Assembly: GCA_028565715.1 (NCBI GenBank)
Contig: JAOXYC010229459.1
Coordinates: 1 to 10,673, forward strand
Source: Phoronis pallida
Lineage: Eukaryota; Phoronida; Phoronidae
DNA length: 10,673 nt
Reading direction: 5' to 3'
A model generated the notes under the pieces. It was not told the DNA's origin. It saw nothing but the letters and a program-made list of their open reading frames with translations, and ran no database searches. Below, in pieces: positions 9,301 through 10,673 of the stretch (its first letter is position 1; the number at the start of each line of letters is the position of its first letter). The translations under genes and the position numbers were made by a program.

Positions 9301-10354
9301 AGCGTTCTTGAGTTATTGTGCGGAAGCCAAATGAGTACACAGATAACCCAAGACAACCAAAACGTCCACCAGGGGGCACACCTTTAGTCGGAACATGACG
9401 GAAATTAAAAGCAGTCGCCATCTTCATGCCAGGAACAAGTATACAAAGTTTCATCAAAATTCGTCAAAGCGTTCTTGAGTTATCATGCGGAAACCAAATT
9501 CACACGGGAACGGGCACGGGAACGGGAACGCCGCAGCCTATCGCATAATACACCCACATATTATGTATGTGGGCCCATAAAAATGTATTTCTACAGAATT
9601 AACACATGTATCTTGTTTGGCAATTGGTTCTTTCATCACTCCACATACCTCAGAGTTGATTGCATCTTTTAGATGTGTAACAGTTTTCCTTCTGTCCAGG
9701 GTGATAGTGAGCGGGGAGGTCTCATTATTTTTCAGTTGCAAGGCACCATTGGCAAACTCATAGTGTTTAGAGAAGTGAACTTTCAACTCTAGTCTGTTAA
9801 CTGCCTCATCATACTCTTCTCTGGAATATGTCAAGATTGAGGTTGTCGTAGTCTCTACTAATGAGCTGTCTACGTAAGTTGATAACAAGGCCTTGAATTT
9901 AATTAAACTATGGTTAAAACCTAGATAAGGTTTTAATTAGGAATTGAATGAATACAATGTCATTCAGGAATTGGTGACCTGGTAACAGTTGTATTACCTG
10001 GGCACATTTCTATTTACAGCAGTTGTCTAGCGGTTTAATGGCCCGGATGTTCGCGTATATTCCCTGCCTAGTGATTTCAGCCTCGGTTTCAAAAACCGCT
10101 AGAGCAATGCCAAGGTCCAAGTTTGTCGAGTCGCTCATCGCTTCCAGATGAGCATGTCAATTATATTCAATTTACGACAACTTCTATTTTTTGATCACCT
10201 TTCCCATATCAAATTTTATTAGAGTTTACTTGATCTCCAGAAAGATTTTGTGAAACATAAAACAGTGCTTACCTTTTTAAATCTAAATCTTTATTTTCCT
10301 GCTCAGTCATATCAGTCAGAACTTGTGGTACAGCGTGTGTATAATTTTGTAGGG
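248..10354 (-). CDS. USP40: USP40 (ubiquitin carboxyl-terminal hydrolase 40), partial: post-catalytic region, 15 exons
   Basis: Fifteen minus-strand exons join without a phase conflict into about 662 codons. The fragment begins with the last two bases of a split codon at 10354 and ends in phase 0 at 248. Seen: GT donors and AG acceptors at every boundary, and landmarks in the same order as vertebrate USP40, such as FANGALQ, PAGVHLY, ACEPVLLDVVH, WHLRK, LPIWLY, DKKRP, KFEWL and APYYIQDGDTIGVK. Known of the family: USP40 is a cysteine deubiquitinase of about 1235 residues in human, with an N-terminal USP domain and a long C-terminal region related to the ubiquitin-like modules of USP7 and USP47. 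Inferred: the Cys/His box exons lie beyond 10673, and at least one terminal exon lies left of position 1, because the last exon here ends at a splice donor. No promoter, start codon, stop codon or poly(A) signal of the gene is in the window. The assignment rests on remembered human sequence, but the run of in-phase matches makes coincidence very unlikely. Confidence 0.93.
755..766 (+). repeat. Left copy of 12-bp target-site duplication
   Basis: The 12 bases agctagtatgtt are identical to 1094-1105 and directly abut the left end of the foldback element. Confidence 0.7.
767..1093. mobile_element. Foldback (MITE-like) element with 12-bp flanking repeat
   Basis: Two 137-bp arms, 767-903 and 927-1063, are near-perfect reverse complements around a 23-nt spacer. 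I counted only a handful of mismatches, for example at 855-860 and the caggatgaac / gttcattctg pair. The direct repeat agctagtatgtt lies at 755-766 and 1094-1105 and reads as a target-site duplication. The right end has 30 extra bases (1064-1093), explained by a left-arm deletion between two ATAAAAT repeats. It codes for nothing, lies in the N-O intron, and is likely non-autonomous. I cannot name the superfamily. Confidence 0.82.
1094..1105 (+). repeat. Right copy of 12-bp target-site duplication
   Basis: Identical to 755-766. It directly abuts the extended right end of the foldback element, which places that end at 1093 rather than at the end of the paired arm at 1063. Confidence 0.7.
1218..1535. 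mobile_element. Foldback (MITE-like) element with GATGATGATG-bearing arms
   Basis: Arms 1218-1331 and 1422-1535 are both 114 bp and reverse complementary with about five mismatches, around a 90-nt spacer. Each arm holds a GC-rich core: cctcgaggtcg, then cgcgacctctttgcggggat and a GATGATGATG run. The same short peptide-like string therefore appears on both strands, which is a palindrome artefact and not coding. The string ttacctg flanks it at 1213-1219 and 1541-1547, a weak candidate duplication. It lies in the N-O intron, about 50 bases from the exon N donor. Confidence 0.78.
1584..1794 (-). CDS. USP40: USP40 exon N
   Basis: The acceptor is aaattttgtttag before 1794 and the donor is CAG|GTAAAT at 1583. 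The exon is 211 bp, one leading base, phase 0 out. It encodes PNQLLLNACLRQSSTRTYET, then LRKRVAEIFTIPSEHVSVAK and HFSNKFEWLEINKQ. Human: LLRTQVRIPGERTYAP...SLRQRVADFYRLPVEKIEIAKYFPEKFEWLPI. The helix followed by IP.E...(V/I)AK..P.KFEWL is the best-conserved block of the C-terminus. Confidence 0.96.
2125..2139 (+). repeat. Copy of the exon M donor region (target-site duplication)
   Basis: Identical 15 bases to 2348-2362. On the minus strand it reads ATTACA|GTAAGTCTT, so it is a second potential donor 223 bases downstream of the real one. Confidence 0.75.
2140..2347. mobile_element. Foldback (MITE-like) element with 15-bp flanking repeat
   Basis: Arms of about 74 bp, 2141-2214 and 2234-2307, are reverse complementary with scattered mismatches, around a 19-nt spacer. 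The 15-bp direct repeat aagacttactgtaat flanks the unit at 2125-2139 and 2348-2362. The right copy is the exon M donor region itself, so the insertion landed on the splice donor and duplicated it. It has no coding capacity and lies in the M-N intron. Confidence 0.78.
2348..2362 (+). repeat. Exon M 3' end and donor, original target copy
   Basis: The last six coding bases of exon M plus its donor GTAAGTCTT on the minus strand. It matches 2125-2139 exactly. Confidence 0.75.
2357..2422 (-). CDS. USP40: USP40 exon M (66-bp exon)
   Basis: The acceptor is cattcttttctacag before 2422 and the donor is TTACA|GTAAGT at 2356. The exon is short, with one leading and two trailing bases, so it adds exactly 22 codons. 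It encodes RLKVNNSSNICIQMLTEKEE and L, with a split Gln codon on each side. It aligns with human LREYKLGRRIEICLEPLQKGENL. Removing it would keep the frame, so skipping would be silent at the phase level. The 15 bases spanning its donor are duplicated at 2125-2139. Confidence 0.9.
2659..2899 (-). CDS. USP40: USP40 exon L
   Basis: The acceptor is caattttcag before 2899 and the donor is TTACA|GTGAGT at 2658. At 241 bp it is the longest exon in the window, with two leading and two trailing split-codon bases. It encodes an acidic Ser/Glu/Gln linker (LFGETSESRQPQEGSESKD), then IDLGTVDIDRLCTLQVLKER and RVRLMDKKRPTTVLRNL. Human counterpart: LYLGDIEISEDATLAELKSQ...LRAWTVERKRPGRLLRTD. The conserved (D/E)(K/R)KRP turn anchors the alignment. 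Confidence 0.94.
2988..3270. repeat. Inverted repeat enclosing short tandem repeats
   Basis: An outer pair (about 2988-3028 and 3230-3270) shares ggccttggtaacaaccgggt and its complement. An inner pair (3120-3152 and 3195-3229) shares gataataccgggtacgcgga and its complement. On the left, outer and inner arms are separated by about 90 bases of degenerate units of roughly 21 bp carrying ggtacacggacc. On the right they are contiguous. The C+G content stands out from the intron around it. It lies in the K-L intron. Confidence 0.75.
3029..3119 (+). repeat. Degenerate ~21-bp tandem repeat
   Basis: Successive units carry the core GG(T/A)(A/C)(C)ACGGACC followed by an AAATA-type linker, for example at 3067-3087 and 3088-3109. 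There are about four copies. They share ccgggtacgcggac with the inverted-repeat arms and probably arose from them. Confidence 0.6.
3271..3512 (-). other. Intron K-L, remainder
   Basis: AT-rich intron between the 2988-3270 repeat and exon K. I searched it for an exon filling the longer linker found in human USP40 and saw none. Confidence 0.6.
3513..3597 (-). CDS. USP40: USP40 exon K
   Basis: The acceptor is ccatgtttattttgtag before 3597 and the proposed donor is AACA|GTTTGT at 3512. The exon is 85 bp, phase 0 in and phase 1 out. It encodes GQLRLPIWLYTAPQMYEHMN and then DWITNYLN. Human USP40 has GFLKVPIWWYQLQGP directly after the LPP motif, as here. The acceptor and reading frame are secure. 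The donor is non-consensus and was chosen because it is the GT before the in-frame stop that gives the phase needed by exon L. An unseen extra exon between K and L is possible; human has a longer linker here. Confidence 0.78.
3863..3999 (-). CDS. USP40: USP40 exon J
   Basis: The acceptor is tataatttcag before 3999 and the donor is AAG|GTCAGC at 3862. The exon is 137 bp; it starts with two bases completing Gly and ends in phase 0. It encodes DWHLRKTNWCGEEDAILDDL and then SINDGSHLLLKEGSLPPK. Human: AWHLRKMDWC..GEPLCEEDATLKELLICSGDTLLLIEGQLPP. This is one of the clearest matches in the window. It is a few residues shorter than human in the loop after WC. Confidence 0.95.
4037..4087. repeat. 22-bp hairpin close to the exon J acceptor
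   Basis: Arms 4037-4058 and 4066-4087 pair over 22 bases with one mismatch (gcgaag against cttctc), around the 7-nt loop aattaaa. It ends about 36 bases upstream of the exon J acceptor on the transcribed strand. It is short for a miRNA precursor, and a small palindromic insertion is equally likely. Confidence 0.7.
4139..4469. mobile_element. Asymmetric foldback (MITE-like) element
   Basis: The left arm (about 4139-4274) and right arm (about 4315-4469) are reverse complementary over long blocks, such as cctgacatgtttcacatctt at 4160 and its complement near 4433-4452. The right arm carries roughly 27 more bases (about 4358-4385), including a second agtggtg-like motif. The spacer is about 40 nt. 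The outer ends diverge slightly and I see no convincing target duplication. It lies in the I-J intron. Confidence 0.75.
4610..4730 (-). CDS. USP40: USP40 exon I
   Basis: The acceptor is aattgtttttcag before 4730 and the donor is GGCAG|GTCTGT at 4609. The exon is 121 bp, phase 0 in and phase 1 out. It encodes VCLSFGWATQKDTPNLEVIL and then DKNCAVGQCVVTMTKMAELA. Human USP40 has LFLFFAMGSDVQPGTEMEIVVEETISVRDCLKLMLKKSGL here, with the same length between landmarks. The alternative phase hits a stop within the exon. Confidence 0.92.
4731..5303 (-). other. Intron H-I
   Basis: 573 bases with no repeat or exon recognised. USP40 homology is continuous from exon H to exon I and both boundaries are phase 0. 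A homopolymer T run lies near 4900-4911. Confidence 0.8.
5304..5392 (-). CDS. USP40: USP40 exon H
   Basis: The acceptor is ctgtcattttcag before 5392 and the donor is CCAG|GTATTT at 5303. The exon is 89 bp; it begins with two bases completing Leu and ends in phase 0. It encodes HEQQTVSDAGIKSGTTLILE and then AVLPPSHNQ. Human counterpart: PDSYTLKEAELKMGSSLGLCLGKAPSSSQ. The exon finishes a ubiquitin-like unit (I.SGT.L.LE) and runs into a short linker. Confidence 0.92.
5393..5934 (-). other. Intron G-H
   Basis: 542 bases without an exon. It holds a 14-bp tandem pair (5560-5573 and 5574-5587, core AAAGCGCTTTACA), a 6-bp stem ggacac/gtgtcc at 5651-5666, and a 10-bp hairpin at 5887-5908 followed by T-rich sequence. 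Confidence 0.75.
5935..6040 (-). CDS. USP40: USP40 exon G
   Basis: The acceptor is atttacag before 6040 and the donor is CCAT|GTAAGT at 5934. The exon is 106 bp, phase 0 in and phase 1 out. It encodes IVEELKALAVSSFSVSDD and then TDCRLRIDDKDFGLKQP. It continues the helix of the unit begun in exon F and matches human IKELKLMKELADNSCLRPIDRNGK. A decayed copy of its first 27 bases sits about 104 bp upstream in the intron. Confidence 0.92.
6041..6414 (-). other. Intron F-G
   Basis: 374 bases. The only structure noted is a decayed copy of the exon G start near 6118-6145. The rest is AT-rich and unrecognised. Confidence 0.75.
6118..6145 (-). pseudogene. Possible relic duplicate of the exon G 5' end
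   Basis: 28 bases match 6014-6041 (the first 27 bases of exon G and the acceptor G) at 23 positions. On the minus strand they encode IVEELNAIA against IVEELKALA. The position equivalent to the acceptor reads ATG rather than CAG, so it should not splice there. The frame stays open on both sides for about 40 codons of Glu/Lys-rich sequence. It could be coincidence in AT-rich DNA. Confidence 0.35.
6415..6538 (-). CDS. USP40: USP40 exon F
   Basis: The acceptor is the strong tract tattttgtttttccag before 6538, and the donor is AAG|GTTAAT at 6414. The exon is 124 bp, starts with one base completing Ser and ends in phase 0. It encodes SSSAGKIISISPSTVNLSVE and then NRLQVSDGCPSQQIQLEIKI plus EK. The first half is a Ser-rich linker. 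The second half corresponds to human LCQLESEEKQVKISATV..MVFDIRIKA, the start of another ubiquitin-like unit. Confidence 0.9.
6539..6939 (-). other. Intron E-F
   Basis: 401 bases of AT-rich intron with a short A run near 6638-6648. I see no repeat, RNA gene or exon in it. Confidence 0.8.
6940..7042 (-). CDS. USP40: USP40 exon E
   Basis: The acceptor is ataattacag before 7042 and the donor is CCAG|GTACAT at 6939. The exon is 103 bp; it starts with two bases completing Glu and ends with two bases. It encodes EIVQLIQFDTEDITKTLEEL and then DLNDGSCLCIQET. Human USP40 has the matching pattern WTAIPKEDMRKTF...LRNGSSILIQDS. The NDGS.L.IQ strand is a ubiquitin-like family hallmark seen several times in this protein. 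Confidence 0.92.
7043..7394 (-). other. Intron D-E
   Basis: 352 bases. Apart from the tRNA-like segment at 7123-7208, nothing is recognised. Confidence 0.75.
7123..7208 (+). repeat. tRNA-like sequence, probable SINE head remnant
   Basis: The segment has a tRNA-like A-box region (tagttccgtggtagaac, from 7132) and a B-box-like ggttcac at 7174-7180, about 40 bases apart, followed by a T run at 7198-7207 that could stop RNA polymerase III. The cloverleaf arms do not pair well enough for a working tRNA. A tRNA-derived SINE fragment in the D-E intron is the likeliest reading. Confidence 0.35.
7395..7593 (-). CDS. USP40: USP40 exon D
   Basis: The acceptor is ccattgttttag before 7593 and the donor is AAAG|GTGATT at 7394. 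The exon is 199 bp, phase 0 in and phase 1 out. It encodes VDGKNVLTGSACEPVLLDVV and then HSNSINDDPVKIAFPKC. This matches the human GGVHIQTGIDCEPLLLNVLH region. Other GT dinucleotides near the 3' end (after KK and after QE) give the wrong phase for the next exon, so the GTGATT donor is chosen on phase. Confidence 0.93.
7594..7959 (-). other. Intron C-D
   Basis: 366 bases without any repeat, RNA gene or exon that I can recognise. Protein homology is continuous across it. Confidence 0.8.
7960..8112 (-). CDS. USP40: USP40 exon C, ubiquitin-like segment
   Basis: The acceptor is caaaatacag before 8112 and the donor is CAG|GTAAGT at 7959, a perfect consensus. The exon is 153 bp and phase 0 at both ends. 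It encodes IPGEEWSCVHVMRHKPAGVH, followed by LYDCLTGDDE and GDEVFCWDGKQ. Human USP40 has LVPAGLHIYQSLGGDE and ADGEDIFVWNG at the matching places. The conserved GD.(V/I)F.W(D/N)G strand probably ends the ubiquitin-like unit begun in exon B. Confidence 0.95.
8254..8507. mobile_element. Foldback-type element with ~32-bp terminal inverted repeats
   Basis: The ends 8254-8285 and 8476-8507 are inverted repeats (tacttacgaatgt against acattcgtaagta, then tcaattattgaa against ttcaataattga) with a few mismatches. Internal stretches such as caattg and gttac/gtaac also pair loosely, suggesting longer decayed arms. The open frame on the plus strand inside it has no protein similarity I know. No target duplication is evident. 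Confidence 0.55.
8706..8720 (+). promoter_or_regulatory. CTCF-core-like motif, unit 1
   Basis: CCACCAGGGGGCACA fits the known CTCF core CCASYAGRKGGC at every position. Binding is inferred, not shown. Confidence 0.4.
8878..8892 (+). promoter_or_regulatory. CTCF-core-like motif, unit 2 (one mismatch)
   Basis: CCACAAGAGGGCACA fits the CTCF core except for A at the Y position. Confidence 0.3.
9043..9057 (+). promoter_or_regulatory. CTCF-core-like motif, unit 3
   Basis: CCACCAGAGGGCACA, preceded by TGG, fits the longer CTCF matrix TGGCCACCAG(G/A)GGGC. The same unit has an exact YY1-type GCCGCCATCTT at 9091-9101. Confidence 0.45.
9199..9213 (+). promoter_or_regulatory. CTCF-core-like motif, unit 4
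   Basis: CCACCAGGGGGCACA, identical to unit 1 over the core. Confidence 0.4.
9366..9380 (+). promoter_or_regulatory. CTCF-core-like motif, unit 5
   Basis: CCACCAGGGGGCACA, identical to units 1 and 4, in the truncated last unit. Confidence 0.4.
9502..9532 (+). repeat. GGGAAC-type 6-bp microsatellite
   Basis: About five copies of (a/c)acggg / aacggg directly follow the truncated fifth unit of the tandem array. It gives an Arg/Glu-rich open frame that is low-complexity noise. Confidence 0.75.
9649..9820 (-). CDS. USP40: USP40 exon B, first ubiquitin-like segment in the window
   Basis: The acceptor is a pyrimidine-rich stretch ending catattccag before 9820, and the donor is GAG|GTATGT at 9648. 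The exon is 172 bp, completes Arg from exon A and ends in phase 0. It encodes REEYDEAVNRLELKVHF, then SKHYEFANGALQ, and DRRKTVTHLKDAI. From the shared Arg to the NGAL motif the spacing is identical to human USP40 (YHFFNGALH), which decides this acceptor over two in-frame alternatives further upstream. The pattern of a strand, a loop and a helix fits a ubiquitin-like fold. Confidence 0.92.
9821..10272 (-). other. Intron A-B
   Basis: 452 bases. It holds a 9-bp hairpin (ttaaaacct / aggttttaa, 9914-9939) and a 78-bp GC-richer segment bounded by a perfect 11-bp inverted repeat at 10026-10103. I see no exon in it. Confidence 0.75.
10026..10103. repeat. 78-bp segment with perfect 11-bp terminal inverted repeats
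   Basis: tctagcggttt at 10026-10036 pairs with aaaccgctaga at 10093-10103. The interior is GC-richer than the intron around it. It could be a tiny transposon relic or a decayed tRNA-derived fragment on the minus strand (gcgaacatccggg resembles a B box). Confidence 0.45.
10273..10354 (-). CDS. USP40: USP40 exon A (first in window), linker after the catalytic domain
   Basis: The acceptor is tttttag before 10354 and the donor is AAAAAG|GTAAGC at 10272. The exon starts with two bases of a split codon and ends with two (AG). It encodes LQNYTHAVPQVLTDMTEQE followed by NKDLDLK, which aligns with the human stretch around VPCHLLNEMDAANIELQTK. The split final codon becomes Arg with the next exon, as in human. 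The preceding exon is not in the window. Confidence 0.88.
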
Positions 10355-10673
10355 CTAAAAACGTTACAAAATTTACCATGATCATAATTTTATTATTTCC
10401 CATGAACAGCTGAAAGAATTTAATATATTATGTTTTCACCTTCCAACCTCAAATATCACAGCCAGTGCTCAATATCTTATAAATTGAGCTTCATAAAAAA
10501 AAACAATTATTGCAAAACGTTTAAGTTTAAGGTGGTGCTCCACACCGATTTTGATGACGGCGTTTTACAATAGTTTGCTTAAAACACATAAACAATTTAT
10601 ATATTTTCTGAAAAAGTGTCTAAAAAGCAATAAGAAAATCATTTTAAAAAACATTTTGGTCATTTTTTATAAA
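10355..10673 (-). other. Intron upstream of exon A
   Basis: 319 AT-rich bases upstream of exon A on the transcribed strand. I looked for the exon encoding the end of the USP catalytic-side region (human ..YMLFYRKS) and did not see it, so it lies beyond 10673. Confidence 0.7.

Larger units (their letters stand above)
8706..9499 (+). repeat. Tandem array of ~165-bp units with CTCF-like motifs
   Basis: Units start at 8706, 8878, 9043, 9199 and 9366, spaced 172, 165, 156 and 167 bp; the fifth is cut short near 9499. Each runs from a CCAC(C/A)AG(G/A)GGGCACAC start through cggaacatgacggaaat, a gccgccatcttcatgc-type segment, ggaacaagtatacaaagttt, and agcgttcttgagttat to gcggaaaccaaatg. Within a unit the ending (c/g)gaaaccaaa(t/c)g occurs twice, which may promote slippage. 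It lies in the B-C intron. Confidence 0.9.

Noticed and set aside
8706-9499. CRISPR array
   Set aside because: Units are ~165 bp and similar throughout, with no short repeat/unique spacer alternation, and the host is an animal.
9475-9540. Arg/Glu-rich open frame on the plus strand
   Set aside because: It is a translation of the GGGAAC microsatellite.
9821-9907. Upstream in-frame acceptors for exon B at 9865 and 9907
   Set aside because: Both give the right phase, but only the acceptor at 9820 has a good pyrimidine tract and reproduces the human spacing from the shared Arg to the NGAL motif.

Overview
The window is animal genomic DNA carrying the 3'-ward half of one intron-rich gene on the minus strand. 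Fifteen exons between 10354 and 248 join in a single phase-consistent reading frame of about 662 codons. Remembered vertebrate USP40 (ubiquitin carboxyl-terminal hydrolase 40) matches this fragment along its whole length, so I call it a USP40 orthologue. The USP catalytic domain lies upstream, beyond position 10673. The extreme C-terminus lies beyond position 1. The AT-rich introns of 236 to 1536 bases and the distance from the human protein suggest an invertebrate, perhaps a marine lophotrochozoan or invertebrate deuterostome, but the window does not settle this. No plus-strand gene is supported.

Layout in transcription order (high to low coordinates): exons at 10354-10273, 9820-9649, 8112-7960, 7593-7395, 7042-6940, 6538-6415, 6040-5935, 5392-5304, 4730-4610, 3999-3863, 3597-3513, 2899-2659, 2422-2357, 1794-1584 and 346-248. 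All have GT donors and AG acceptors. The encoded part is the post-catalytic region, which in this enzyme group is largely a chain of ubiquitin-like folds thought to modulate activity or bind partners.

The introns hold most of the unexplained structure. At least five are long inverted-repeat (foldback, MITE-like) elements: 767-1093, 1218-1535, 2140-2347, 4139-4469 and 8254-8507. A sixth inverted repeat at 2988-3270 encloses a run of roughly 21-bp units. Two foldbacks have clean flanking direct repeats (12 and 15 bp), and the 15-bp repeat copies a working splice donor. The 1536-base intron between exons 2 and 3 of the window contains about five tandem copies of a 156-172 bp unit. Each copy carries a CTCF-core-like motif on the plus strand, exact in four of five, and one copy also has an exact YY1-type motif.

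Smaller items are a decayed copy of the start of one exon, a tRNA-like SINE head followed by a T run, a 22-bp hairpin just upstream of an acceptor, and a possible 28-nt cryptic exon inside a foldback arm. All protein comparisons are from memory and no database search was run.
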